The notes beneath the pieces are model-generated. The model saw nothing but the letters and a program-made list of their open reading frames with translations. It ran no database searches and was not told where the DNA came from. From Niabella sp. (GTDB taxonomy: Bacteria > Bacteroidota > Bacteroidia > Chitinophagales > Chitinophagaceae): a stretch of 64,000 nt of DNA. The stretch lies in the NCBI GenBank assembly GCA_017744715.1, contig JAGIAT010000002.1, forward strand, positions 310,001-374,000, written 5' to 3'. Of this stretch, positions 1 to 9,402 are shown in pieces (position 1 is the stretch's first letter; every line of letters starts with the position of its first letter). The position numbers and the translations under genes are program-made.

Positions 1-142
1 AGAACGAATCAACAGCGCATTATCTTTTCAAATGCTGGCACCGCCGCATACCTTTCGGCTTTTTTTTGATTGATAAACGGCATCCTGTGAACGCCCTGTT
101 TTTTGTTTCTTTGCAACTCATTTTTAAAGTATATCAACATTT

Positions 143-2518
143 ATGTGGAAGCAATCCGGCCGCTTTATTCTTAAATACAGGTTCCTGTTGTTATGTGTAC
201 TGGCAGTTATCACGGCCTTTTCCGGCTTTTGGGCCAGTAAGGTAGGATTGAGCTATGAGTTTTCAAAGGCCATCCCCACCAACCATCCTGTAAACATCGC
301 CTACCAGGAGTTTAAGAAGAAATATGGGGAGGATGGCAACCTGCTGGTGGTTGGCATCCAAACACCGCAATTGTTTTCTGAAAAAACCTTCAATGCGTAT
401 CTCCGGCTTCAGGCCGGTTTAAAAAAGGTTCCGGGTGTGGAAGATGTAATCAGTGTACCTACGGCCATTAACCTGGTAAAGGATTCAGCCACTGAAAAAC
501 TGGTGGTAAAAAAAATATTTGCGGAAGCCCCGCTGACCCAGGCCGGCATCGACACCGGCGCCGCGGTTTTCAAACGCCTGCCCTTTTACCAGGGCTTATT
601 ATACAACCCGGCAACCCATGCCTACCTGATGGGATTGCGGATGAACAAACAGGTGATCAACTCGGCCAAACGGGATGCGGCCATTGCCGCTGTAAAGGCA
701 CAAACGGCCGCTTTTACGCAACATACCGGTATTGATGTAAAGCTAAGCGGGTTGCCTTATATCCGCACAGTGCTGGCTGCCCGTATTGCTCACGAAATGC
801 AGTACTTCCTGGTAGCCTCCATCCTGTTATCGGCCATCATCCTCCTGCTCTTCTTCCGTTCCTTCAGCTCTATGTTGCTTTCGCTTTCCGTGGTGATCAT
901 CGGCGTACTATTCAGCCTTGGCACCATGCATTTGCTGGGCTACAGCATTACCCTTTTAACCGCCCTGATACCACCCCTGATTGTAGTAATTGGTATTCCC
1001 AACTGCATTTACTTTCTTAATAAGTTTCACACCAGCTGGAATGCGCTTACAGAAGGACTGAGCGATGCCGAAATCCGGGACCGCAAAACCGAACTGAAAA
1101 GAAAGGCGATCGAAAACATGGTGGCAAAAATGGGCATCGTAACCTTGTTTTGCAACCTGGCTGCTGCGGTTGGCTTCGCCGTATTTGCACTTACCAAAAG
1201 TGAGATTCTCCAGGAGTTTGGTGTGGTGGCCGGTATCAATATTATGCTGCTTTTCTTTATTTCGCTGGTGCTGATCCCCGCCGTATTGAGTTTTCTGCCG
1301 GTACCAAAATCAAAGCATACCCGCTACCTGTTCAATCCCCGGCTCAACCGCTGGCTGCAGCGCCTGGAACGCTGGTCCATCAACCACCGGAAGCTGGTAT
1401 ATGCGGTAACTATTGTAGTGATCGGGCTTACGGCTATTGGTATTTTCAGGCTGAAAAGCAATGCGCATATGGTAGACGATGTTCCCCACAATGATAAAAT
1501 ATATACCGACCTGAAATTCTTTGAATCCAATTTCAAGGGCGTAATGCCGCTGGAGATCCTGGTAAATACCAAAAAGAAATATGGTGTTACCCGCAACTTT
1601 AACAACCTCGTGCGGATCGACTCGCTGGCCCAGTACCTGGCATCCAAGCCCGAAATCGCCCGTCCGCTAAGCATTACAGATGGACTGAAATTTGCCAAAC
1701 AGGCGTTCTATGAGGGAGACCCGGTTAACTATTCCATGCCCTCGGAATTTGACCTTCCGGGGCTTGCACAATACCTGAATATGGGCCGGGACTCCGGTAC
1801 CGCACAGGCCTCTTCTTTTACCAAACTGCTTTCCAGCTTTATGGATAGTACCCGCCAGGAGGCCCGTATCAGTGTAAATATGGCCGACGTGGGATCGCAT
1901 CGTTTACCCGAATTAATGAACGATATCCAAACACGCATTAACCGGTTATTTCCCAAAGAGGATTATGAGGTGAAGTTAACGGGCACTTCCATCACCTTCC
2001 TTGCAGGCGGGCAATTCATCATCGACGGACTCAAAGAAAGCATTTTATGGGCCTTTCTGCTGATTGCCCTTTGCATGCTCTACCTGTTCAAATCCCTGCG
2101 CATTCTTGTTTGCTCGCTGATTCCTAATGTGATTCCGCTGGTGATCACCGCGGGTATCATGGGTTGGGCGGGAGTTCCGTTAAAACCCAGCACCGTGCTG
2201 ATCTTTAGCGTGGCGCTTGGAATTGCGATTGATATTACCATCCGCTTCCTCGTCAACTATAAACAGGAGCTGCCCCGTTACAACGGCGATGTAGCCGCCA
2301 CAGTGGTGCAAACCATTCACAGCACGGGCATCAGCATCCTGTATACTTCGATGGTGCTGATTGCGGGTTTCGTTATTTTCTGTTTCAGCAATTTCGGTGG
2401 TACCCAGGCCCTGGGTTGGCTTACTTCGCTTACGCTGGTTACCGCTACATTTACCAACCTGATCTTACTTCCGGCATTGCTGATCAGCTTTTCGAAGAAA
2501 AAAGAAAGCAGTAAATAG
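143..2518 (+). CDS. MMPL/RND-family inner-membrane exporter
   Basis: A 791-residue predicted transporter of the RND superfamily (MMPL/Patched branch), which moves lipids or other hydrophobic compounds across the inner membrane using the proton gradient. The sequence shows the two-fold repeat expected: an N-terminal membrane helix (about residues 10-30), a periplasmic domain to about 215, a cluster of helices (about 218-385), a further helix near 415-435, a second periplasmic domain, and a final helix cluster from about 630 to 785. It stands alone upstream of convergent genes. An exporter of this family is common in aryl-polyene clusters, and the pigment operon 10 kb away has none, so it could serve that pathway, but the distance and opposite strand make this only a guess. 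The substrate is unknown. Confidence 0.85.
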   Translation: MWKQSGRFILKYRFLLLCVLAVITAFSGFWASKVGLSYEFSKAIPTNHPVNIAYQEFKKKYGEDGNLLVVGIQTPQLFSEKTFNAYLRLQAGLKKVPGVEDVISVPTAINLVKDSATEKLVVKKIFAEAPLTQAGIDTGAAVFKRLPFYQGLLYNPATHAYLMGLRMNKQVINSAKRDAAIAAVKAQTAAFTQHTGIDVKLSGLPYIRTVLAARIAHEMQYFLVASILLSAIILLLFFRSFSSMLLSLSVVIIGVLFSLGTMHLLGYSITLLTALIPPLIVVIGIPNCIYFLNKFHTSWNALTEGLSDAEIRDRKTELKRKAIENMVAKMGIVTLFCNLAAAVGFAVFALTKSEILQEFGVVAGINIMLLFFISLVLIPAVLSFLPVPKSKHTRYLFNPRLNRWLQRLERWSINHRKLVYAVTIVVIGLTAIGIFRLKSNAHMVDDVPHNDKIYTDLKFFESNFKGVMPLEILVNTKKKYGVTRNFNNLVRIDSLAQYLASKPEIARPLSITDGLKFAKQAFYEGDPVNYSMPSEFDLPGLAQYLNMGRDSGTAQASSFTKLLSSFMDSTRQEARISVNMADVGSHRLPELMNDIQTRINRLFPKEDYEVKLTGTSITFLAGGQFIIDGLKESILWAFLLIALCMLYLFKSLRILVCSLIPNVIPLVITAGIMGWAGVPLKPSTVLIFSVALGIAIDITIRFLVNYKQELPRYNGDVAATVVQTIHSTGISILYTSMVLIAGFVIFCFSNFGGTQALGWLTSLTLVTATFTNLILLPALLISFSKKKESSK

Positions 2519-2567
2519 CGTAATTCCGGGTCTGCGGGCCAAACCCCTGCACGACTGAGAGCCCTGC

Positions 2568-2622
2568 TGTAATCAAAAATTTTGTAATCAGATGGATTTG
2601 ATTACAGATCGTTTGATTACAA
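2568..2622. repeat. Four-fold TGTAATCA inverted repeat
   Basis: The motif TGTAATCA occurs twice forward (2568, 2583) and twice as its complement TGATTACA (from 2599 and 2614), so the 55 bases can fold as a nested hairpin about 50 bases after the exporter stop. It may act as a 3'-end structure or a binding site. The rest of the 444-base gap (2519-2962) shows no convincing gene. Confidence 0.5.
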
Positions 2623-2904
2623 TTCCGGCAATCGACACTTATGGTTTTCAATCAGCATAAAGGCACCGTTACCGGGGTAACGGCAGGATGGAAAACGGCG
2701 CTGCCTCCGTGTACCTGGAAGTAGCGCCGCAGCAACAAGCAGCGTAAAGGAGCAGCAAACCCACCCCTTCTTCATCTGCGTGCATACGGTCCTTGCCATT
2801 GCAACCTTCGGCAATCCCGATATTTATTTTACCTGCGTTTATAAACAGATCCGCAGTTATCACTGATCCAATCCGCATCTGAAATTCCTTTCAGGCATAT
2901 TCAA

Positions 2905-2939
2905 ATAAAAAAGCGACGCCGGTAAACCAGCATCGCTTT
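2905..2939 (-). terminator. Rho-independent terminator after ompH
   Basis: Read on the minus strand, an AAAGCGA...TCGCTTT stem with paired GC bases and a short loop is followed by a T6 tract. It lies 24 bases past the stop of the 2963-3532 gene, so it would end the bamA-ompH-ompH transcript. Confidence 0.8.
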
Positions 2940-2962
2940 ATCATATAAGTTTTTATCTGCGC

Positions 2963-3532
2963 TTATTTCTTTGGTGCCGGAGTGGTACCACCTGCAGCAG
3001 GTGCTGCTCCACCACCTGCCGGGGGTGGGGTAACTTTGATTCCCAGTTTTTGTGCAACAGGCAGGGACAGGTTATCTGCCTGAGGCGCGTCAAAAATCAC
3101 CTCATCATGCAACACATAAGTATATCCTTTTTCCTTTGCATAAGCACGTACCGCATCGGTTACTTTCTTAAACAACGGCTGAAAAAGTTCTGCCTGTTTT
3201 CCCTGGATCATTTGCTGGGCATATTGTTGCCAGTTGGCCGCCTGCATTTGTAACTGACCCAGTTTCTCTTCTGCCATTTTCTTAACAGAGGCCGAAGTTT
3301 TAGGATCTTTTACCAGGGAATCTTTCTCTTTTATTTCCTCGCTGAGTCTTGTATATTCTCCGCCAACTGAATCCTGAGCCCATTTTTCCAGTTTTTGCTG
3401 CGTAGCCTGTGCTTCGGGCAATGCGCCTACCAGCCCTTGTATATCAACATAACCGATTTTTTGAGCGGAAGCTGTAGTTGCACCCATCACAACCATTCCC
3501 AATGCCAGGGCAAGAAATTTTATTCGTTTCAT
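2963..3532 (-). CDS. OmpH/Skp-family periplasmic chaperone
   Basis: A 189-residue secreted protein with a signal peptide ending near SAQKIGYVD, then the OmpH/Skp pattern: a short beta start (KIGYVDIQGL), a long charged coiled-coil (about residues 45-115), and a return strand (YTYVLHDEVIF). Skp proteins hold unfolded outer-membrane proteins in the periplasm for delivery to the BAM complex. The tail is rich in Pro, Gly and Ala. It is the last of three leftward genes headed by bamA, the usual Bacteroidota arrangement of bamA with two Skp paralogues. Confidence 0.9.
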   Translation of the reverse strand: MKRIKFLALALGMVVMGATTASAQKIGYVDIQGLVGALPEAQATQQKLEKWAQDSVGGEYTRLSEEIKEKDSLVKDPKTSASVKKMAEEKLGQLQMQAANWQQYAQQMIQGKQAELFQPLFKKVTDAVRAYAKEKGYTYVLHDEVIFDAPQADNLSLPVAQKLGIKVTPPPAGGGAAPAAGGTTPAPKK

Positions 3533-3636
3533 TTAATTTTTTTTGTTTGTCCGCTCCCGCTGAAGCAGGGCCGGACGGTTTTTAAGTTTATTGTTTTTTT
3601 AATGTCTGAATTGTTGCAGAAGTGCTGACGGATTGT

Positions 3637-4149
3637 TTATTTTACCGAAAGTAATTTCAATACATCATCACTTTTGTCCAATTTCGGGTCGGCAAATATA
3701 ATGGATTTCCCCTCACTTTTATCCAAAACCAGGTCATATCCCTTTTCGATCACCAGCTTTTGAACTGCCCGGTTTACCTTCTCCTGCAGGGGATTCATCA
3801 GCTCCTGCCGCTTTTTAAACAGATCTCCTTCAAAACCAAAGCGTTTCTTTTGCAGATCACGCAGTTCCCGTTCTTTTTTGAAAAGATCATCCTCTTTTTT
3901 TCTCCGGGCATCCGCGCTTAACATGCTTTGCTGGGAGTCGTACTCATCATATGCTTTGTCCAAAACCTCCTGTTTCAGGTCGATTTCTTTTTGCCAGGTG
4001 GCAGCTGTACTGCTAACGGCGGTCTGCACCTGCTTGTACTCCGGCATCTTATCAAATATATAACGGGTATCGATGATGATATACTTTTGAGCCATGGCAG
4101 CAGATGCTGTAAAGAACAGGCCCAGGGCCAGCGCAACGAGTTGTTTCAT
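3637..4149 (-). CDS. OmpH/Skp-family periplasmic chaperone (paralogue)
   Basis: A secreted protein of 170 residues, second Skp-like paralogue of the bamA operon. The start at 4149 (MKQLVALALG) is preferred over an upstream Met at 4194, because it begins directly with a signal peptide cleaved after SAAMAQ. The mature protein has the OmpH plan: KYIIIDTRYIF, a highly charged coiled-coil, then KGYDLVLDKSEG. It follows bamA by about 50 bases. The two paralogues share architecture rather than close identity, so they may serve different clients. Confidence 0.9.
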   Translation of the reverse strand: MKQLVALALGLFFTASAAMAQKYIIIDTRYIFDKMPEYKQVQTAVSSTAATWQKEIDLKQEVLDKAYDEYDSQQSMLSADARRKKEDDLFKKERELRDLQKKRFGFEGDLFKKRQELMNPLQEKVNRAVQKLVIEKGYDLVLDKSEGKSIIFADPKLDKSDDVLKLLSVK

Positions 4150-4200
4150 ATACAAATTGGTTTTTCTATACTTACTAGATGCAAAATGCAGCAAAAAGGT

Positions 4201-6942
4201 TTACTCCGGCTCAAATCCGAGCATAAAGGTAAACTTGCCGGCATTTTTCAAGCCCTGCCCCGGCACCAACCGGTCAAGACCAATACCATAATCAAACCCA
4301 AGCAGTCCGAACATCGGCAGGTAAAAACGCATGCCCAGGCCCACACTGCGGCGCAGTTTGAATGGATTGTATTCTTTATAATCGTGCCAGCCGTTGGCTG
4401 CTTCAAAGAAGGCAAGCCCATAAATGGTACTTCCCGGGTTGGTTACCAGCGGGTAACGCAGTTCTGCCTGGTATTTGTTAAAAATAATAAACATGTTACG
4501 GGTATCGCCGCCGCTGCCGTTATCCGGGTTTACGGTAGGATCCGAGCTATTGTAAACCGGGTAACCCCGCTGGGCAATGATATCAAACCCGGTTAAGGAA
4601 TAGGTATTACTCATACCGGCATCTCCCAGCTGGAAGCGTTCAAACGGAGAATAATTCAGGTTTTTGTTATACCGGCCCATAAAACCGTATTTGGCGGCCA
4701 GCTTCAGTACAAACTGACGGTTCTTATCCTCTCCCTTAGGACGTCCTAACGGCACATACCATTGTGCACCAAAACGCCACTTGTGATATTCCACATTTTT
4801 ATACTGGGCAGAATCGGCCATCGCCACCGAAGATTTGAAAGCGGAGTAAGGCGGAGTAGCCTGAACACTGGCGGTGATTTCACTACCGCTTCGTGGGAAT
4901 ATCGGATCTGATACGGACGAGCGGCTCAGGCTCAATTTGAAGCTCAGGTTATTGGACACCCCGTCGTTAAAGGGAAGGCCATACTGGTAGCCCATTTTCT
5001 TTACTTTATACCGGGTGTACGCCACCGTGTACCCGATGGTGAAGTAGTCATCCGGCCATTTCAACACTTTACCCAGGCCTACGCTGATGCCGTTTACGGT
5101 AAGCGAGGTATCTCTTGAGAACCGGTATCCGCCGCTGCGGTACGGATCATAAAAAGATGCGTTGTACTTGGTATTGTTATATCCCAGGGTCAGCGAGGTC
5201 CGTTTTTTTCCACCCAGCCAGGGCTCGGTAAAAGAGAAGTTATAGGACCGGTATACCCGTCCGTTCGATTGTACCCTAAGACTCAGCTTCTGTCCGTCTC
5301 CCACGGGCAACGGATCCCAGGCTTCTTTCTTCCAGATATTTTTGATGGAGAAGTTGTTAAAGGTAACGCCCAATGTACCCGTTAAACCAATACCGCCGCC
5401 CCATCCGGCAGAAAGCTCCAGCTGGTCTGAAGATTTTTCTTTCAGCTTCCAGTTGATATCCACCGTTCCGTCTGCCTGGTTCGGAACCGGCTGCGGGTTG
5501 ATGGATTCCTGCTCAAAATAATTCAGCGTATTCAGCTCGCGTATAGAACGCATCAGGTCGGTACGGCTAAACAGCTCTCCCGGTATGGTACGCAGTTCCC
5601 GGCGTACCACATGATCCTTGGTGCGCTCGTTCCCCATAATCACCACATTTTTGATCCGGGCGATGGGTCCTTCCTGGATACGGATCTCATGATCAATCGT
5701 ATCGTTATAGATCCTTGTTTCTACCGGCGTTACGTTAAAGAAAAGGTATCCTTCATCGTTATAAAGCGTGGTAATATCATATACATCCTGGCTGGGTTCC
5801 AGGCCCAGCTTTTTATTTAATACGGTGGCATCATAAATATCACCCTTGTTAATGCCCAGGATACTGTTCAATACGGTATCGGAGAATTTTGAATTACCCT
5901 TCCAGGTTACATCCCCAAAGTAGTACTTATGCCCCTCGTTTACCTTCAGGTCTACATACATCTGGTTATGCTGGATCACCTGCGTATCTGCAATGATCTG
6001 GGCATCACGGTATCCTTTGGAGTTAAAATACTTGATTACTTTTTCTTTATCCTCCGCATATTTCTTATTGTTGAATTTAGAGGAGCTGAAGAATTTGAAC
6101 CGGAAATACGGATCCAGCACTTTTAAGGTTTTGGTTCCGGTAAGAAAGCCATAATCGCCCATGTATTCGTTAAAACTGTACACCTGGCGGGCACCGTAAG
6201 GGCTTACATATTTAGAAGGATACAGCGACATCCGGGTGCGCTCCTTGGTACCTTTCATCTGCTTTTTCAGCTTAAGCGCGTCCACACTCTCATTGCCAAA
6301 GAAGTTTACCTCATCAATCTTTACTTTTTTGCCTTTGTTGATTTTGATCGTCAGGAATGTGGAGTTCGGGTAAACCGGGTCTTTTGATTCATCCAGGTTT
6401 GTGATGATATCATAGTAGCCTTTATCTTCAAAGTAGGTTTTTACCACCTGGTAAATATTCTGGCGAACGCTTTCCGACAGGATGCGCTGCTTTACAAGGC
6501 CTATTTTTTTGGTCAGTTCTTCGATCTCGGTTTTCTTAACGCCCTCAAATTTAAAATTTCCGAGGCGGGGGCGCTCGGTAACTGCAATTTCAATGCTCAC
6601 CTTCTCATTATCAACACGGGTCACATATACTTTTACATCTGCAAAAAGCTGTTGTTTCCAAAGATTGTGAATAGCCCGTGAAAAAATATCCGATCCGGGG
6701 TACATGAACTGCTGTCCTTTCTGGATACCGGAAACAGACAACACAATGGAAGAGTCGAGGTTAGTGGCTCCTTTTATCTTTATATCGGCAATGACATACT
6801 CCCGGGGAGTGGTGGCATTCAAAAATTCCTGCAACCTTGGGTCAACCGAGGTTACGGGTGTAGTGTCTACCTGGGCAAGGGTATGATTTACCGCAAAAGA
6901 AAATATGGATAAAATACAAACTTTGTATATAAAAAAACGCAT
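4201..6942 (-). CDS. bamA: Outer-membrane protein assembly factor BamA
   Basis: A 913-residue Omp85-family protein, the central subunit of the BAM complex that inserts beta-barrels in the outer membrane. A signal peptide (about residues 1-24) is followed by POTRA-like repeats to about residue 480 (for example the IKNVVIMGNERTKDHVVRRE segment) and a C-terminal 16-stranded barrel of alternating aromatic and polar residues ending in FTFMLGFEPE. Length is in the normal range for Bacteroidota BamA. Two Skp genes follow closely, which supports the call. Confidence 0.96.
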   Translation of the reverse strand: MRFFIYKVCILSIFSFAVNHTLAQVDTTPVTSVDPRLQEFLNATTPREYVIADIKIKGATNLDSSIVLSVSGIQKGQQFMYPGSDIFSRAIHNLWKQQLFADVKVYVTRVDNEKVSIEIAVTERPRLGNFKFEGVKKTEIEELTKKIGLVKQRILSESVRQNIYQVVKTYFEDKGYYDIITNLDESKDPVYPNSTFLTIKINKGKKVKIDEVNFFGNESVDALKLKKQMKGTKERTRMSLYPSKYVSPYGARQVYSFNEYMGDYGFLTGTKTLKVLDPYFRFKFFSSSKFNNKKYAEDKEKVIKYFNSKGYRDAQIIADTQVIQHNQMYVDLKVNEGHKYYFGDVTWKGNSKFSDTVLNSILGINKGDIYDATVLNKKLGLEPSQDVYDITTLYNDEGYLFFNVTPVETRIYNDTIDHEIRIQEGPIARIKNVVIMGNERTKDHVVRRELRTIPGELFSRTDLMRSIRELNTLNYFEQESINPQPVPNQADGTVDINWKLKEKSSDQLELSAGWGGGIGLTGTLGVTFNNFSIKNIWKKEAWDPLPVGDGQKLSLRVQSNGRVYRSYNFSFTEPWLGGKKRTSLTLGYNNTKYNASFYDPYRSGGYRFSRDTSLTVNGISVGLGKVLKWPDDYFTIGYTVAYTRYKVKKMGYQYGLPFNDGVSNNLSFKLSLSRSSVSDPIFPRSGSEITASVQATPPYSAFKSSVAMADSAQYKNVEYHKWRFGAQWYVPLGRPKGEDKNRQFVLKLAAKYGFMGRYNKNLNYSPFERFQLGDAGMSNTYSLTGFDIIAQRGYPVYNSSDPTVNPDNGSGGDTRNMFIIFNKYQAELRYPLVTNPGSTIYGLAFFEAANGWHDYKEYNPFKLRRSVGLGMRFYLPMFGLLGFDYGIGLDRLVPGQGLKNAGKFTFMLGFEPE

Positions 6943-7182
6943 ATAAGGGTTAATGTATTACGGTAATCAATTTTTTTTGCAAAGCAGGAAGCCCTTAAAA
7001 TTCCTTGCCCTGTTACCACCTGTCGCTTTTCCTCCGGCAAAAAGCAGGCAAATGACGGCCTGGCATCCAACACACTTCATTCCCATTGCGGCGGCAAATT
7101 AACGGTAAAATTTGGAAACTGTATGTTAAAAAGAGCCAGTATTTGCCGTATGGGAGGGTTTTAGCAAACAAACAGGAAGCAA

Positions 7183-7926
7183 TTACGTTACCTGGGCCGA
7201 TGTTTTTCCGAATCTTCGTTCCCGGCTCTGGTAATCAATAATGGCCGCGTAGAGGTTCTCTTTCCGGAAATCGGGCCAGCGCACATCGGTAAAATAAAGT
7301 TCGGCATAGGCCAGCTGATACAGTAAAAAATTACTGATCCGGTATTCCCCGCTGGTGCGGATCATGAGCTCCGGATCCGGAAATGCCCGGGTACACAGGT
7401 ATTGCTGCAATACTTCCTGGCTGATCGCCTCCACATCCAGCCGCCCGTCACGCACGTCGCGGGCAACCTGTTTTACAGCATTCAGCAGTTCCCAGCGCCC
7501 GCTGTAGCTAAGCGCCATGATGAGGTTTAAACCGGTGTTCCCGGCGGTCATTTCCAGCGCTTCGTTCAATTCCTTACGGGCGTTATCCGGCATCATGCTC
7601 ATATCGCCGATCACGTGCAGGCGTATTTTATTCCGGTGCAGCACTTCGGCCTCCTTGCGGATGGTAGACACCAGTAATTCCATCAGTCCCACAACTTCAT
7701 ATTCGGGGCGGTCCCAGTTTTCCGTGCTGAAGGCGTATAGGGTGAGGTATTCGATGCCCAGTTCGGCGGCGCCCTCTACAATATTCCGAACGCTTTCCAC
7801 TCCATGGTAGTGCCCAAAAAGCCGGTCCTGCCCCTGTTCCTGTGCCCAGCGTCCGTTGCCATCCATAATAATAGCAATATGACGCGGCAGGCGATTTTTA
7901 TCTATTTGCTGTGCTAAATCTGACAT
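7183..7926 (-). CDS. uppS: Isoprenyl (undecaprenyl) diphosphate synthase
   Basis: A 247-residue cis-prenyltransferase that condenses isopentenyl diphosphate onto farnesyl diphosphate to make the lipid carrier for peptidoglycan and other glycans. All family motifs are visible: MDGNGRWAQ with the metal-binding Asp22, the GHYHG segment, LYAFSTENW, and LIRTSGEYRISNFLLYQ near the C-terminus. Length is standard. It lies upstream of bamA with a gap of about 240 bases that shows nothing strong, and the uppS-bamA-skp order is typical of Bacteroidota. Confidence 0.96.
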   Translation of the reverse strand: MSDLAQQIDKNRLPRHIAIIMDGNGRWAQEQGQDRLFGHYHGVESVRNIVEGAAELGIEYLTLYAFSTENWDRPEYEVVGLMELLVSTIRKEAEVLHRNKIRLHVIGDMSMMPDNARKELNEALEMTAGNTGLNLIMALSYSGRWELLNAVKQVARDVRDGRLDVEAISQEVLQQYLCTRAFPDPELMIRTSGEYRISNFLLYQLAYAELYFTDVRWPDFRKENLYAAIIDYQSRERRFGKTSAQVT

Positions 7927-8092
7927 AGAAGCTGCAAAGTAAATTTAAAATGCAGAATAATAAATGATAAATGTAGCAGTTAAAAGCGAAAGCCTTCCGT
8001 TTCGCAGAGGATCATGTCTTGCAACGATCCCGGAAACCTGGGCAAAACGCCGTTTACTCCTACATTTTATCTTTTGAAAGGATCTGTTGATT

Positions 8093-9100
8093 CTATATCA
8101 GATTATTCGCTGCCAGGTATTCGGCAATCTGAACCGCGTTGGTGGCAGCTCCTTTACGCAGGTTATCGCTTACCACCCAAAGGTTCAGGGTATTGGGCTG
8201 CGATTCATCCCTGCGGATACGTCCTACAAAAACCTCGTCCTTTTCATGCGCATCCATCGGCATGGGGTAATGCTGGTTGGCCAGATCGTCGGTAACCACA
8301 ACACCCGGCGCCGTTTCCAGTAAATGACGCACTTCTGCCAGGTCAAAATCATTCTCAAACTCAATGTTCACCGCTTCGCTGTGTCCGCCCATAACCGGAA
8401 TACGCACCGTTGTGGCCGTTACCCGGATGGCATCATCACGCATGATCTTTTTGGTTTCATTGACCATTTTCATTTCTTCCTTTGTATACCCGTTATCCAG
8501 GAATACATCGATCTGCGGGATCACATTCAGATCGATAGGATATTTATACGCCATTTCGTAGCCTTCTTCTTTTCCGGCCACTTCTTTCAGCCGCTCTCCC
8601 TTCAGCTGGCTTACCGCCTTAACACCGGTTCCGGTAACGCTTTGATAGGTTGAAACCACGATGCGTTTTGCATTATATGCTTTGTGCAGCGGTGCCAGAG
8701 CCACCACCATTTGTATGGTAGAACAATTGGGATTGGCGATGATTTTGTCGTTGCTGGTGAGCACATCCGCGTTGATTTCCGGTACCACCAGCGGCACTTT
8801 CGGATCCATGCGCCAGGCAGAAGAGTTGTCTACCACCGTAATGCCGGCAGCCGCAAATTTTGGAGCCCATTCCGTAGATGTTCCGCCGCCTGCTGAAAAC
8901 AGGGCCACATTGGGTTTGGCAGCAATAGCAGCTTCCATGCCCACCACTTTATATTTGGTACCCTTAAATTCCACTTCCTTACCCACGCTTTTTTCTGAAG
9001 CAACGGGAATCAGTTCCGATACGGGAAAATTTCTTTCGGCCAGGACCTGTAACATTTTGGTGCCTACCAGGCCAGTGGCACCAACTACGGCTACTCTCAT
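8093..9100 (-). CDS. asd: Aspartate-semialdehyde dehydrogenase
   Basis: A 335-residue enzyme that reduces aspartyl phosphate to aspartate semialdehyde with NADPH, the branch point for lysine/diaminopimelate, threonine and methionine. Seen: the N-terminal nucleotide loop GATGLVG (residues 7-13), the active-site Cys126 in NPNCSTIQ, and GGHSEAVNIEF, which carries the expected histidine. It is a single leftward gene. The 140 bases upstream hold a leader ORF and a terminator that look like a Lys/Thr-responsive attenuator, described separately. Confidence 0.96.
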   Translation of the reverse strand: MRVAVVGATGLVGTKMLQVLAERNFPVSELIPVASEKSVGKEVEFKGTKYKVVGMEAAIAAKPNVALFSAGGGTSTEWAPKFAAAGITVVDNSSAWRMDPKVPLVVPEINADVLTSNDKIIANPNCSTIQMVVALAPLHKAYNAKRIVVSTYQSVTGTGVKAVSQLKGERLKEVAGKEEGYEMAYKYPIDLNVIPQIDVFLDNGYTKEEMKMVNETKKIMRDDAIRVTATTVRIPVMGGHSEAVNIEFENDFDLAEVRHLLETAPGVVVTDDLANQHYPMPMDAHEKDEVFVGRIRRDESQPNTLNLWVVSDNLRKGAATNAVQIAEYLAANNLI

Positions 9101-9123
9101 TGTTGTTTTTACTGTTTATCGTT

Positions 9124-9195
9124 AAAAAAAAACCTTCCGCTTTGCGGAAGGTCTGTTAAAAATTTATGTTGACACACAAAAACCACTGACCTTCC
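9124..9195 (-). promoter_or_regulatory. Attenuator upstream of asd (antiterminator/terminator switch)
   Basis: On the minus strand, GGAAGGTC (9195-9188) directly follows the leader-peptide stop codon. A second segment, GACCTTCC (9153-9146), can pair with it perfectly. The same second segment can instead pair with GCGGAAGGT (9140-9132), giving a strong hairpin followed by nine T residues (9132-9124), a textbook terminator ending 24 bases before the asd ATG. A ribosome resting on the leader stop codon would cover the first GGAAGGTC and allow termination. A ribosome stalled earlier on Lys/Thr codons would leave it free to block the terminator. The pairings are seen; the switching is inferred. 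Confidence 0.78.
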
Positions 9196-9239
9196 TAAGG
9201 ACACTTTTTGGTAAACTTTGTATGTTTCTTTATCATCAT
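9195..9239 (-). CDS. Putative Lys/Thr-rich leader peptide of the asd attenuator
   Basis: A 14-codon ORF reading MMIKKHTKFTKKCP then TAG: five lysines and two threonines in 14 residues, both end products of the Asd pathway. It begins 8 bases after a TAnnTTTG promoter motif, so the transcript may be nearly leaderless. Its stop codon abuts the first arm of the antiterminator. Composition and position fit a control peptide for ribosome-mediated attenuation. There is no protein evidence, and a peptide this short can occur by chance. The matched RNA structure is what makes it credible. Confidence 0.68.
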   Translation of the reverse strand: MMIKKHTKFTKKCP

Positions 9240-9246
9240 CGGATCG

Positions 9247-9279
9247 CAAAGGTATAAGGGAAATATATAACTGGCAAAA
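9247..9279 (-). promoter_or_regulatory. Bacteroidota-type promoter for the asd leader
   Basis: Minus-strand TACCTTTG (9254-9247) matches the -7 consensus TAnnTTTG exactly, with TTTTG (9279-9275) 20 bases further upstream as the -33 element. Initiation would fall only a few bases before the leader-peptide ATG. Confidence 0.6.
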
Positions 9280-9402
9280 TTAATTTCTCCCGTATGCGGG
9301 AAGCCCGCTATCCGGTTTGCCGGGTAAACCGTATTTCCCGGTCTCATACTGCCGGGCACCTGCCAACCATACCTTTTCCCGGGGCGGCCGCCGTTGCCGG
9401 AG

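Noticed and set aside
9300..9400. GC-rich inverted repeats as a riboswitch for the asd region
   Set aside because: They lie upstream of the leader promoter and just past the stop of the small membrane protein, so they more likely belong to that gene's 3' end, and they match no riboswitch class I know.
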